Source: Pseudomonas sp. SJZ079
GTDB lineage: Bacteria > Pseudomonadota > Gammaproteobacteria > Pseudomonadales > Pseudomonadaceae
Assembly (NCBI RefSeq): GCF_007993865.1
Contig: NZ_VIUH01000003.1
Coordinates: 1 to 64,000 of the forward strand
Length of the DNA: 64,000 nucleotides
Direction of reading: 5' to 3'
Translations under genes and position numbers: made by a program
The notes under the pieces: generated by a model
The model's database searches: none
What the model saw: the letters and a program-made list of their open reading frames with translations, nothing else
Told to the model about the DNA's origin: nothing
Part shown: positions 21,654 to 30,851 of the stretch, in pieces
How the letters are laid out: every line of letters starts with the position of its first letter
How positions within the stretch are numbered: position 1 is the stretch's first letter

Positions 21654-22286
21654 CTAGTGAGCCGGCGAATCCCAATCACGAATCAGACCGCGCAGCACCG
21701 CGTCGATCAAGCCTGCCGTATCGCGCAGCGGGTCGAACAGTTCCTGATCGCGGGTCCAGTCGGTGAACAGGCCGACGACCTGCGCGTGCAGGGCGCGTGC
21801 GGCGAGGCGCGGGGTTACCCCGGGGTGCAGGCGGGCCTGGCACTCGGGGCGACTGAGCAGGTTTTCCACCAGGCGGATGAACTGGTTGATGAAGTCGTTG
21901 TGCTGGCGCTCCGCTTCGCGCAGCTCGTCGGTGAACTCGCAGCGGTGCAGGAGGATGGTGAAAATCCGCCGCTTCTGCGGGTCGCGGGCGAGATTTTCGA
22001 TGGCCTCGATGCTCAGGTTACGCAGCGACAATAAAGGGTCGATGCCATCGCAGCCGGACAAGCGCTCGGCCATCTGCTCGGGAGGCAGGCGCACCTGGCT
22101 GAGCATGACGTGAAACAGGTGCGCCTTGTTCTCGAAGTGCCAGTACACCGCGCCGCGGGTCACGCCGGCCTGCCGGGCGATGTGCTCCAGGCTGGTGTGC
22201 GCCACGCCCTTTTCCAGGAACAGGACTTCGGCTGCTGCCAGGATGGTGTCGCGGGTGTGTTCGGCTTGTTCTTTGGTTCTACGCAT
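21654..22286 (-). CDS. TetR-family efflux repressor (AcrR/TtgR-like)
   Basis: TetR regulator of 210 residues. The helix-turn-helix is at about residues 12-57: TSLEHIARQAGVTRGAVYWHFENKAHLF, very close to the AcrR/TtgR/MtrR type. The C-terminal part contains LLHRCEFTDELREAERQ, a pattern shared with TtgR-like ligand domains. Divergent from an RND adaptor/pump pair with a clear palindrome between them, so it probably represses that operon and responds to pump substrates. The exact orthologue is not certain. Confidence 0.88.
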   Translation of the reverse strand: MRRTKEQAEHTRDTILAAAEVLFLEKGVAHTSLEHIARQAGVTRGAVYWHFENKAHLFHVMLSQVRLPPEQMAERLSGCDGIDPLLSLRNLSIEAIENLARDPQKRRIFTILLHRCEFTDELREAERQHNDFINQFIRLVENLLSRPECQARLHPGVTPRLAARALHAQVVGLFTDWTRDQELFDPLRDTAGLIDAVLRGLIRDWDSPAH

Positions 22287-22360
22287 GGCGGCGGCTGTAT
22301 TTCTGGCTAGGCTCAGGTTTGCTGGAACAGAGTGTAATGATTTTGCGCACTTGGTTCTAT

Positions 22361-22382
22361 TTACAAACAGTGCTGTATGTAA
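22361..22382. promoter_or_regulatory. TtgR-like operator palindrome
   Basis: TTACAAACAG (22361-22370) and CTGTATGTAA (22373-22382) are inverted repeats with one mismatch around a TG centre. The longer string TATTTACAAACA and the right-hand TGTAA resemble the published TtgR operator of P. putida as I recall it. It lies between the divergent regulator and adaptor genes, where binding would block both. Confidence 0.65.
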
Positions 22383-22432
22383 CTAGCATCGTCGCCCTCG
22401 TTTATGCGCCTCGCGTTGTCCCGGAGACACCT

Positions 22433-23581
22433 ATGTCCTTTGTCCGCCAACTCCCTTGTGTCCTTGGGGTTCTCGCCTTTGCTTCCTTGTTGTCTGTGGC
22501 ACAGGCTGCAGATGCGCCCCCTGCACCTGAAGTGCTGGTGGAGACCGCACGGGTCGCGCCGCTGGAGCTGGAGCTGGAGTACTCGGCACGCACCGCGGGC
22601 TTTCGCGAGGTGCAAGTGCGCGCCCAGGTCAGTGGCATCCTCCAGGAGCGCACTTATCTGGAAGGCAGTCAGGTCAAGCAGGGGCAGGTGATGTTTCGCA
22701 TCGATCCGCGCACCTATCAGGCCGCATTGGCCCGCGCCAAAGGTGCGCTGGCTCAGGAGCAGGCGCGTTACCGGCAGACCGAGCGCGACTTGCGGCGTAT
22801 TCGCGAGCTGCAGAAGAAGGGCTTCGCCAGCGAGAGCGAGCTGGACAACGCGATCTCCAACTTCGAGCAGAGCAAGGCGAATATCCAGGCAGCCGAGGCC
22901 GAGGTGCAATCCAAGCAGATCGATCTCGACTACACCACGGTGAAGGCGCCGATCTCCGGCATCACCAGCCGCGAAACCGTTTCCGAGGGCAGCCTGATGG
23001 TCGCAGGCGACCCGAACGCAAGCCTGCTGACCAACATCACCCAGCTCGACCCGATTTTCGTCAACTTCGCCGCCCCGGACACCGATGTGGCCGTGGTGCG
23101 TAGCGGCCTGAACAGTGGCGCGCTGACCTTGCCTGAAGACCAGCAGATGAGTGTCGAAATCAAGTTCGGCGATGGCTCGGTTTATCCATTGACGGGCAAG
23201 GTGGACTTCACCGGTAGCCTGATCGACCGCAGCACCAGTACCGTCAGTGCCCGCGCCGTGGTGCCCAACCCGGAACAGAAGCTGCTACCCGGCCAGTTCG
23301 TGCGAGTCGTGGTCAAGGGCATCACCTTGCCCAGCGCCATCACAGTACCGGAGCGCGCGGTTGCACAAGGTCCACGCGGTACCTTCGTGTACGTGGTCGA
23401 CGCTCAGAACATCGCCCGCACCCGCCAGGTCAGCACCGGGCGCACCGCCAATGGTCGCTGGGTGATCGAGTCCGGTATCAGCGCCGGTGACCGGGTGATT
23501 GTCGAGGGGTTGCCCAAGGTGCGCCCGGATACGCCGGTCAAGGTCGCCGCGCCCAGCGACTCATCCGCCAAGCAGTCTTAA
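22433..23581 (+). CDS. RND efflux periplasmic adaptor subunit
   Basis: Membrane fusion protein linking an RND pump to an outer membrane channel. The N terminus is a signal peptide ending near SVAQA without a Cys lipobox, so this adaptor is probably not lipidated, unlike MexA/AcrA. It shows the lipoyl half-motifs (VRAQVSGILQERTYLEGSQVKQG split across about residues 60-80, and YTTVKAPISG), an alpha-hairpin at about 105-155 and beta-barrel/MP domains. I chose the ATG at 22433 (GGAGA upstream, signal peptide begins here). 382 residues, 12 bases before the pump gene. Confidence 0.9.
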   Translation: MSFVRQLPCVLGVLAFASLLSVAQAADAPPAPEVLVETARVAPLELELEYSARTAGFREVQVRAQVSGILQERTYLEGSQVKQGQVMFRIDPRTYQAALARAKGALAQEQARYRQTERDLRRIRELQKKGFASESELDNAISNFEQSKANIQAAEAEVQSKQIDLDYTTVKAPISGITSRETVSEGSLMVAGDPNASLLTNITQLDPIFVNFAAPDTDVAVVRSGLNSGALTLPEDQQMSVEIKFGDGSVYPLTGKVDFTGSLIDRSTSTVSARAVVPNPEQKLLPGQFVRVVVKGITLPSAITVPERAVAQGPRGTFVYVVDAQNIARTRQVSTGRTANGRWVIESGISAGDRVIVEGLPKVRPDTPVKVAAPSDSSAKQS

Positions 23582-23593
23582 GGAGCGTATTCG

Positions 23594-26500
23594 GTGATTT
23601 CACGCTTCTTCATCGACCGTCCGGTTTTCGCCGCCGTGATCTCCATCGTCATCGTCCTCGCCGGCCTGATGGCCATGCGCGCGCTGCCGATTGCCCAGTA
23701 TCCGCAGATTCTGCCGCCGCAGGTGTCGGTCAGCGCCGGCTATTCCGGCGCCAGTGCTCAGGTGATCGCCGAAACCGTGGCGGCGCCGCTGGAACAATCG
23801 ATCAACGGCGTCGAGGGGATGATCTACCAGCAGTCCAACTCCGGCGGCAACGCCATGAGCCTGTCGGTGTATTTCCAGGTCGGCACCGATCCCGATCAGG
23901 CCACCATCGACGTCAACAACCGGGTCCAGGCCGCCCTGGCCAAGCTGCCGGAAGAGGTACGTCGGCAAGGGGTCAAGGTGGAGAAGAAGTCCTCGGACAT
24001 CCTCCAGGTGGTGACCCTGTTCTCCCCGGATGGCTCGCGCGATCCGGTGTATATCAGCAACTACGCGCTGATCAACGTGATCGACGAGCTCAAGCGCTTG
24101 CCGGGGATCGGTGACGCCCGCCAGTTCGGCTCGAAAGACTATTCCATGCGCATCTGGCTGCGCCCGGACAAGCTGGCGCAGTACAACCTGACGCCAGCCG
24201 ATGTGGTCAGTGCCATTCGCGAGCAGAACTCGCAGTTCGCCGCCGGCAGCTTCGGCCAGCAGCCGTTGCAACAGGAGCAGGACTTCACCTACACGGTGAC
24301 CACCCAGGGACGTTTCACCGATCCGCAAGAGTTCGAGAGCGTGATTCTGCGCAGTGACGAGACCGGCGCCAGCCTGCTGCTCAAGGATGTGGCGCGGATC
24401 GAGTTGGGCGCCCAGGACTACTCGCTGATGACCTCGCTCAACGGTCAGCAGAACGCCGCCTTCGGCATCTACCTGCAACCGGGGGCCAACGCCCTGGACA
24501 CCGCGCAAGCGGTGCGGACCACGCTGCAGCGCCTGTCGAAGAACTTCCCCGAGGGCATCACCTACAAGATTCCCTACGACACCACCAAGTTCGTCAAGGT
24601 CTCCATCGAGGAGGTGATCCACACCTTCTTCGAGGCCCTGGTGCTGGTGGTGCTGGTGGTGTTCATCTTCCTGCAGAACTGGCGCGCCACGCTGATTCCG
24701 TTGCTGGCCATTCCGGTATCGCTGATCGGCACTTTCGCCGGCATGTACCTGCTCGGTTTCTCGATCAACCTGCTGACCCTGTTCGGCATGGTGCTGGCGA
24801 TCGGCATCGTGGTGGACGACGCCATCGTGGTGATCGAGAACGTCGAACGGGTGATGAACGAAGACAAGATCGGCCCGCGCGAGGCGACCATCAAGGCCAT
24901 GCAGGAAGTCACCGGGCCGATCGTTGCCATCGTCCTGGTGCTCTGTGCGGTGTTCGTGCCGGTGGGCTTCCTCGGCGGCCTGGCGGGCGAGATGTACAAG
25001 CAGTTCGCGATCACCATCGCCGTGTCGGTGGTGATCTCCGGCATAGTCGCGCTGACCCTGAGCCCTGCGTTGTGCGCGGTCTTGCTCAAGCCGGGTCATC
25101 ATGAACCGGCCGCACCGTTTCGCGCCTTCAACCGCGTGTTCGACCGTCTCACCCGCGGTTATACCGCGGGCGTGCGCTTCTTCCTCAAGCGCTCGGCGAT
25201 CGGCCTGCTGCTGTTCGGCGTGATGATCGCACTGATGCTGCTGCTGTTCAGCCGGGTGCCCAGCTCGCTGGTGCCGGATGAAGACCAGGGCTATGTGATC
25301 AATGCCTACTTCCTGCCACCGGCGGCCTCGCTGACCCGCACCGAGAAGCTGACCAGCGCGGTCACCCAGCAATTGATGGACCACCCGGCAGTCGAGGACG
25401 TGGTGACCTTCGCCGGCTTCGATGTGCTGACCTTCGGCACCCGCAGCAACGCCGGGGTGTCCTTCGTGCCGCTGAAGGACTGGAGCGAACGCACCACGCC
25501 GGAGCTGGACGCGCGCAACCTGACGAAAACCTTCATGGGCATGGGCGCGGCGCAGAAGGATGGCCTGGTGATGACCTTCAACCCGCCGCCGATCACCGGC
25601 ATGAGCACCACCGGCGGTTTCGAGGGTTATATCCAGGACCGCAGTGGCGGCAGCACCGCGCAGCTGGCCAGCAAGGTCACGACCTTCCTCGAGGCCACGG
25701 CCAAGCGGCCGGAACTGGCCGGGGTGCGCACCACCTTCAGCGCCAACGTGCCGCAGTACTACATCGACCTCGATCGCACCAAGGCCCGCGCCCTGGGCGT
25801 GTCGATCAGCGATGTGTTCACCGCCATGCAGGCGACCTTCGGCAGTTACTACGTCAACGACTTCAGCCTGTATGGCCGCACCTTCCAGGTCAGCCTGCAA
25901 TCGGAGTCGGAGTTCCGCCGCAAGCCGGAAGACCTGTCCCAGGTCTATGTGCGTTCGGCAAGCTCCGAACTGGTGCCCTTGTCCAGTCTGGTCAAGGTCG
26001 AGCGCATCCTCGGCCCGGACAGCTACGCGCGCTTCAACGTCTACCCGGCGGCGAAGATTCTCGGTGGCCCGGCGCCGGGCTACAGTTCGGGACAGGCCCT
26101 GGCGGCGATCCAGCAAGTGGCCGATGAGACGCTGGGTAGCGACTACAGCATCGGCTGGACCGGCTCGGCCTTTCAGGAGCAGGCCACCCAGGGTTCCGGC
26201 AGCACCGCGTTCATTTTCGGCCTGATCATGGTGTTTCTGATTCTCGCCGCCCAGTACGAGCGCTGGACCCTGCCGCTGGCGGTGGTCACCGCCGTGCCGT
26301 TCGCGGTGTTCGGGGCGATTCTGGCGGTCTGGCTGCGCGGCATCGAGAACGACGTGTACTTCCAGGTCGGCCTGTTGACCCTGATCGGCCTGGCCTCGAA
26401 GAACGCCATCCTGATCGTCGAGTTCGCGGTGATCTGCCGCAGGCAGGGCATGGGCATCTTCGAGTCGGCCTTGGAGGCTTCGCGCCTGCGCTTTCGGCCG

Positions 26501-26710
26501 ATCATCATGACCTCGCTGGCCTTCATCCTCGGCGTGGTCCCGCTGGTCATCAGCAGCGGCGCCGGCTCGGCCAGCCGCCATTCGATCGGCACCGGGGTGA
26601 TCGGCGGCATGCTGGCGGCGACCTTCCTGGCGATCTTCCTGATCCCGATGTTCTACCTGCTGGTGGAGTCGCTGGCGGCCAAAATGGCCAAGGGGCGTAG
26701 GGTGGGGTAG
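23594..26710 (+). CDS. RND multidrug efflux permease (HAE1 type)
   Basis: Proton-driven inner-membrane pump of the AcrB/MexB class, 1038 residues with 12 membrane helices and two large periplasmic loops. It starts [19 protein letters not shown], and helix 4 holds [13 protein letters not shown] with the paired proton-relay aspartates. A GTG start at 23594 follows AAGGAG. No outer membrane factor gene follows; the next gene is a Bcr/CflA transporter, so the pump likely borrows an OprM-like channel from elsewhere. The last codons run into a GTAGGGTGGG repeat. Confidence 0.92.
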   Translation: MISRFFIDRPVFAAVISIVIVLAGLMAMRALPIAQYPQILPPQVSVSAGYSGASAQVIAETVAAPLEQSINGVEGMIYQQSNSGGNAMSLSVYFQVGTDPDQATIDVNNRVQAALAKLPEEVRRQGVKVEKKSSDILQVVTLFSPDGSRDPVYISNYALINVIDELKRLPGIGDARQFGSKDYSMRIWLRPDKLAQYNLTPADVVSAIREQNSQFAAGSFGQQPLQQEQDFTYTVTTQGRFTDPQEFESVILRSDETGASLLLKDVARIELGAQDYSLMTSLNGQQNAAFGIYLQPGANALDTAQAVRTTLQRLSKNFPEGITYKIPYDTTKFVKVSIEEVIHTFFEALVLVVLVVFIFLQNWRATLIPLLAIPVSLIGTFAGMYLLGFSINLLTLFGMVLAIGIVVDDAIVVIENVERVMNEDKIGPREATIKAMQEVTGPIVAIVLVLCAVFVPVGFLGGLAGEMYKQFAITIAVSVVISGIVALTLSPALCAVLLKPGHHEPAAPFRAFNRVFDRLTRGYTAGVRFFLKRSAIGLLLFGVMIALMLLLFSRVPSSLVPDEDQGYVINAYFLPPAASLTRTEKLTSAVTQQLMDHPAVEDVVTFAGFDVLTFGTRSNAGVSFVPLKDWSERTTPELDARNLTKTFMGMGAAQKDGLVMTFNPPPITGMSTTGGFEGYIQDRSGGSTAQLASKVTTFLEATAKRPELAGVRTTFSANVPQYYIDLDRTKARALGVSISDVFTAMQATFGSYYVNDFSLYGRTFQVSLQSESEFRRKPEDLSQVYVRSASSELVPLSSLVKVERILGPDSYARFNVYPAAKILGGPAPGYSSGQALAAIQQVADETLGSDYSIGWTGSAFQEQATQGSGSTAFIFGLIMVFLILAAQYERWTLPLAVVTAVPFAVFGAILAVWLRGIENDVYFQVGLLTLIGLASKNAILIVEFAVICRRQGMGIFESALEASRLRFRPIIMTSLAFILGVVPLVISSGAGSASRHSIGTGVIGGMLAATFLAIFLIPMFYLLVESLAAKMAKGRRVG

Positions 26711-26936
26711 CCGCGTAGCGTCGTAACCCACCGGGAGAGGTCAGAACCGTGGGTTGAGCGCAGCGATACTTATGCCGCGCGCCGGGGTAGGTCGGGCGGC
26801 CTGCTCCGGTGAACACATACACCGCGACAAGCGAGGCCGCGTAACCCGACAACGGAAATTCCGGGAATGGTGGGTTACGGCGCGCCAGGCTGCTTACTCC
26901 GCGGGGTGATGGAGGGGGCGCCTAACCCACCCTACG
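26695..26936. repeat. GTAGGGTGGG / CCCACCCTAC repeat region
   Basis: The spacer between the RND pump and the Bcr/CflA gene contains several copies of a GTGGGTTA-type word in both orientations: CGTAGGGTGGGGTA at 26695 overlapping the pump stop, CGTAACCCACC near 26729, GTGGGTTACG near 26870 and TAACCCACCCTACG at 26923-26936. The ends are inverted, as in small palindromic interspersed elements of pseudomonads. Confidence 0.6.
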
Positions 26937-26961
26937 TCGGCGATCGATTATCTGGATTCTT

Positions 26962-28152
26962 ATGCCATTACGTATTCTGTTGATCCTCGGTGCGTTGAGC
27001 GCCTTTGGCCCATTGGCCATCGACTTCTATCTGCCGGCTTTTCCGACTATGGCGCAGGCCTTCGCCACCGATGTCGAGCATGTGCAGTTGTCGCTGGCCG
27101 CCTATTTCATCGGCTTGGCCATCGGTCAGCTGATGTATGGGCCGCTGGCCGATCGCTTCGGTCGACGCCGGCCACTGCTGTTCGGCGTGCTGTTGTTCAC
27201 CCTGGCCTCGTTGGCCTGTGCGCTGGCGCCGAGTCTGCAGTGGCTGATTGCCGCGCGCTTCGTGCAGGCCCTCGGCGGTTGCGCCGGCATGGTGGTGACC
27301 CGGGCGGTGGTGCGTGACCTGTGTGACCCGATTGCCTCGGCCAAGGTGTTCTCGCAGTTGATGCTGGTGATGGGGCTGGCGCCGATTCTCGCGCCGCTGG
27401 GCGGAGGCCTGCTGTTGAGCAGCTTCGGCTGGCCGTCGATTTTCGTCTGCCTGACCCTGTTCAGTGCGCTGTGCCTGTTGGCCGTGGCGCTGTGGTTGCC
27501 GGAAACCCTGGCGACCGACGGTCACAAGGCGCCCTTGCGCGGCGCCTTGGGCGAATACACGCGGCTGTTCGGCGATTGGCCCTTCCTCGGCCACGCCTTG
27601 ACCGGTGGCCTGGCGGTTGCCGGCATGTTCGCCTACATCGCCGGTTCGCCTTTCGTCTTCATCGAGTTGTATGGGGTGCCGGCCCAGCACTACGGCTGGC
27701 TGTTCGGCAGTAATGCGCTGGGCTTCATTCTGATGGCGCAGGTGAATGCCTGGTTGGTGGCGCGTCATGGGCCGGGCTATTGGTTGCGGCGCATGGTCTG
27801 GTTCTACCTGGCCTGTGGCGCGGCGTTGTTGGCGCTTGCCGCCGCGCAGCTGGCGGAGCTGTGGCCGCTGTTGCTGCCCTTGTTCGGTTGCATTGCCAGC
27901 CTCGGCGTGCTGTTGCCGAACGCCACGGCCTGCGCCATGGCCGGTCAGGGCCGGCATGCCGGCAGCGCCTCGGCCCTGCTCGGCAGCCTGCAGTTCAGCA
28001 TTGCCGCCAGCGCGGCCGCATTGGTTGGCGTGCTGCACGATGGCAGCGCGCGACCCATGGCCTTGGTGATCTTCGGGTGTGGCCTGTTGGCCGTCGCATG
28101 CTCGCGTCTCACCCGTTGGGCAGAACGCCGCGCCGGTCACCCGGGGGGGTAG
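26962..28152 (+). CDS. Bcr/CflA family multidrug efflux MFS transporter
   Basis: Drug:proton antiporter of the major facilitator superfamily with 12 predicted helices over 396 residues. It shows ALSAFGPLAIDFYLPAFPTM at helix 1, the motif A-like GPLADRFGRRRPLL between helices 2 and 3, and GGCAGMVVTRAVVRDL around helix 4, all typical of Bcr/CflA. Known members export bicyclomycin, chloramphenicol or sulfonamides; the substrate here is unknown. Promoter not evident. Confidence 0.9.
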   Translation: MPLRILLILGALSAFGPLAIDFYLPAFPTMAQAFATDVEHVQLSLAAYFIGLAIGQLMYGPLADRFGRRRPLLFGVLLFTLASLACALAPSLQWLIAARFVQALGGCAGMVVTRAVVRDLCDPIASAKVFSQLMLVMGLAPILAPLGGGLLLSSFGWPSIFVCLTLFSALCLLAVALWLPETLATDGHKAPLRGALGEYTRLFGDWPFLGHALTGGLAVAGMFAYIAGSPFVFIELYGVPAQHYGWLFGSNALGFILMAQVNAWLVARHGPGYWLRRMVWFYLACGAALLALAAAQLAELWPLLLPLFGCIASLGVLLPNATACAMAGQGRHAGSASALLGSLQFSIAASAAALVGVLHDGSARPMALVIFGCGLLAVACSRLTRWAERRAGHPGG

Positions 28153-28153
28153 C

Positions 28154-28333
28154 TCAACTGGCGATGCGCTGCGTGCGGTTCGGCCATGGATGGGGGGCCT
28201 GCAAGCGCGCTTCGAGGGTGGCAACGAACTGGCGGGCTTGGTTCTCGCTGCGAAAAGTCACGCTGTGTTTGGCGAAACTAACTTGCCAGCAGGGACCATC
28301 GGCCTGGTTCAGCGGGTGAATGGAAATATTCAT
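28154..28333 (-). CDS. Small conserved hypothetical protein
   Basis: A 59-residue protein starting MNISIHPLNQADGPCWQVSFAK. I do not recognise a named domain; the pattern (Trp-rich strand, FAKHSVTFRSENQARQFVATLEARL) looks like a small alpha/beta fold. GGAGGT lies eight bases before the ATG at 28333, and a GTG nine bases upstream overlaps that site, so I prefer the ATG. It ends two bases from the convergent Bcr/CflA stop. Confidence 0.65.
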   Translation of the reverse strand: MNISIHPLNQADGPCWQVSFAKHSVTFRSENQARQFVATLEARLQAPHPWPNRTQRIAS

Positions 28334-28422
28334 CTGTGGCACCTCCAGGATATGGGGGCTTAGTCTAGGCCCGCGAATATGAACCCATAGTGATATCGAT
28401 CAACGGAGTGACTGGCGGTCAT

Positions 28423-30276
28423 TCACAGCATCAGCTCGGCGACGGCGCTCCGATGCTGCTGCACAGCCAGCCCGGTCAAGCGGGTGAATTCGGTGACCAA
28501 GGCAATATCGCTGGGGCTGGGTCGAGCGGGCTTGCGATAGTAAATGCCGAAGGTGCCCAGCACTTGGTCATGCTCATTCTTGAACGGCAGCGACCAGCAG
28601 GCATGCAGCCCTGCCGCCTGAGTCTCGGCCTGGAAGTCGCGCCAGTAAGGATGCGTGGCAAGGTCCTCGGCGATGACCAGTTCGCCGCTACAGGCCGCGT
28701 GTCCGCATGAGCCGACCTCCGGCGCCGCGACAATCCCGTCGATGGCCTGCTGATAACTGGCGGGCAGGTCGGGTGCGGCGGCGATATGCAGGCGTTGCTG
28801 CGCATCCAGCAGCATGATCGACACCAGCATGTGCGGGTTCAGGCTCTGCAAGCGCCGGCTGATGCCGTCGAGGATCTGCGCCAGCGGGCGGCGTCCGAGC
28901 AGGTCGTCGAGCACCGCATTGCGCGCCTGTTGCAGCTGCTGTGCCTGATAGCGTTCATGAATGTCGCTGAGGCTGCCGCGCAACCCATAGCCGGGTGGGT
29001 TGCAGGCCAGCTGCAGTTCTACCCAGCGTAGCTGGCCACTGCGCGTCAGCAGGCGGTATTCGCCACGCAGGCTGGTCTGTGCACCGCTGTTGATGGCGCT
29101 GATCCGCTGGCTCAAACGGGCGGCGTCATCGGCATCGAAGAATTGGCTTAATGGTCGCTCGAGGCTGGTATAGCAGGCATAGCCGCTGAGTTTTTCCCAG
29201 GCCGGATTGAGAAAATTCAAGTGCCCGCGGGCATCCGTGAGGAGGATCACGTCGCTCAGCTGTTCGACCAGCTCGCGGTAGCGCGCTTCGCTGGCGTACA
29301 GATCGCCGTCGCTCTGTTTCTGCTCGCTGAGGTCGATGTCGATGCAGTACAGCTCGAGTTGATTGCGGCTGTTGCGCAGCACTACGTGACTGGAGTAGAC
29401 CCAGACTTTGCTGCCGTCCTTGCGCTGCAATTGCACCTCCGCCGCCGCAATCGGCGGGCCGCCGAGCAGCCAGTGATTGATCGTGCTAGCGACCTGGTTG
29501 CGCATCGGCGCTGGAATGACCAGCTCCTCCAGGCGTTTGCCCATGACCTCCTGCAGGCTGTAGCCATACAGCTGGGTGCTGGCCTGGTTCCAGAAAATCA
29601 CCCGGCGCTCGCGGTCATAGCCTTGCATGGCGATGCGCGGGGTGTGCTCGAACAGCCGTCGAAAGCGCTGTTCGCTCTCGCGCAGGGCGATTTCGTCGCG
29701 CTTCTGGTTGCTGATGTCCTGCACCGTACCGAGCGTCTGACCGCCACTGTCCACCTCGCCGCGCAGCATCAGCCAGGTGGCCTGTTGCCGGTGTGGCTGG
29801 TGCAGGCGTGCGCTAATCGCCAGGGGGGTGTGCCGTTGCACTAACGCCTCGAAAGCCCGTTGCGCGGAGGGCCTGTCGGCTGGGTGCAGCCAGTTCAGCA
29901 GTTGCTCGACGCTGCTGAAGGCATGGCCTTCGTCGCGCCCAAACAGTTGCAGGGCTTCCTGGCTCCAGTGGAAACGCCCGGCATACTCCCAGCTGCCCAA
30001 GGCCGCATTGCGCTGGATCTGTTGCAGCAGCCGGGCGTTATGCGTCAGTACCTCGACCAGCCGGCGTTGGGCCAGGCTGTCGCGGTGACTGACGTAAAAG
30101 ATCAGCACGCTGCTGAGCAGCACGAAGAGCAAGCCCTTGACGGTTTGCAGGCGGGCGGCCAGCGCGGCGTCGGACACCAGGGTCGTCAGCAGGTAGTCGC
30201 TGGAGAGGATCCAGGCGGTGCTGAAGAGGATGTAAAAACTGGCTAGGCGCAACGGGCCTGCTAAATCGGATCGCAT
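28423..30276 (-). CDS. Membrane PAS-PAS-PAS-GAF sensory protein without output domain
   Basis: A 617-residue protein. Two membrane helices lie at about residues 11-33 and 48-66. Three PAS-type domains follow at about 90-190 (with DISNQKRDE linker), 200-320 (IFWNQASTQLYGYS) and 325-445 (LNFLNPAWEKLSGY), then a GAF domain at about 460-610 (GSCGHAACSGELVIAEDL, SLPFKNEHDQVLGTFGIYY). This is the sensory half of PAS-GAF-GGDEF-EAL proteins common in Pseudomonas, but the protein stops after GAF at a clear stop codon. No GGDEF, EAL, kinase or HD-GYP sequence is seen in it or downstream. It may act through a partner. Confidence 0.85.
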   Translation of the reverse strand: MRSDLAGPLRLASFYILFSTAWILSSDYLLTTLVSDAALAARLQTVKGLLFVLLSSVLIFYVSHRDSLAQRRLVEVLTHNARLLQQIQRNAALGSWEYAGRFHWSQEALQLFGRDEGHAFSSVEQLLNWLHPADRPSAQRAFEALVQRHTPLAISARLHQPHRQQATWLMLRGEVDSGGQTLGTVQDISNQKRDEIALRESEQRFRRLFEHTPRIAMQGYDRERRVIFWNQASTQLYGYSLQEVMGKRLEELVIPAPMRNQVASTINHWLLGGPPIAAAEVQLQRKDGSKVWVYSSHVVLRNSRNQLELYCIDIDLSEQKQSDGDLYASEARYRELVEQLSDVILLTDARGHLNFLNPAWEKLSGYACYTSLERPLSQFFDADDAARLSQRISAINSGAQTSLRGEYRLLTRSGQLRWVELQLACNPPGYGLRGSLSDIHERYQAQQLQQARNAVLDDLLGRRPLAQILDGISRRLQSLNPHMLVSIMLLDAQQRLHIAAAPDLPASYQQAIDGIVAAPEVGSCGHAACSGELVIAEDLATHPYWRDFQAETQAAGLHACWSLPFKNEHDQVLGTFGIYYRKPARPSPSDIALVTEFTRLTGLAVQQHRSAVAELML

Positions 30277-30461
30277 CCGTACCGCCGATGGGTCGCAGGT
30301 TAGCGGGAGACGACTGGAGATGCTTCAGTGTCGTGAATATGGGCTTGGAGACATGTGCAGTCTAGCAGCCGCCGAGGCAGTGCTGGGCACCAAGAGGCGC
30401 AAAAAACTGGGGAGCGGAGCCTGAACATACGACTCAGGCATCCGCAGTTCAGGGCTGTCTG

Positions 30462-30731
30462 CTAGTCACCCTGGTCGTAGCCACCCAGCTGCAGGTAATT
30501 GAGCTTGCGTAGCTGGCCGTGGCTGTCCAGGTAGGTGATGGTCGCCGGCACGACGCCAACCTTGTCCGAGGTATCGGTGATGTGGATGACTTTATCGATA
30601 TCCAGAGCCAGGCCGTAGTGGTAGTCGACCGCCTGTACCTGGCTGGCCTCCTCGGCTGTCGGGCCTTGCGCGAGTGCCACAGCGGTAAAGCCGAAGGTTG
30701 CGATCAGCGTGAGCGGAATAAGGCGTTGCAT
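30462..30731 (-). CDS. DUF2790 family exported protein
   Basis: Small exported protein of 89 residues with a signal peptide ending near VALAQG. The mature part holds VDYHYGLALDIDKVIHITDTSDKVGVVPATITYLDSHGQ, split here over two strands, the pattern of Pseudomonas DUF2790 proteins, several of which are stress- or copper-induced; function unknown. The ATG at 30731 follows GAGGTG at six bases. Confidence 0.85.
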   Translation of the reverse strand: MQRLIPLTLIATFGFTAVALAQGPTAEEASQVQAVDYHYGLALDIDKVIHITDTSDKVGVVPATITYLDSHGQLRKLNYLQLGGYDQGD

Positions 30732-30851
30732 GATGGTCACCTCGTAACGATGTTCTACCACTCAATGGACGCATGAACTGCCGGACCGTTACGGGGTAGG
30801 GGCTGCCGCTGGTCGGGCGTTACCCCTCCGGCGAGGGGCAACGCCGCGGGC

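Noticed and set aside
23600..26731. Open frame of about 1040 codons on the minus strand across the RND pump gene
   Set aside because: It is the antisense of a gene with clear RND motifs; the product is His/Gln/Arg-rich low-complexity as expected from GC-rich antisense frames.
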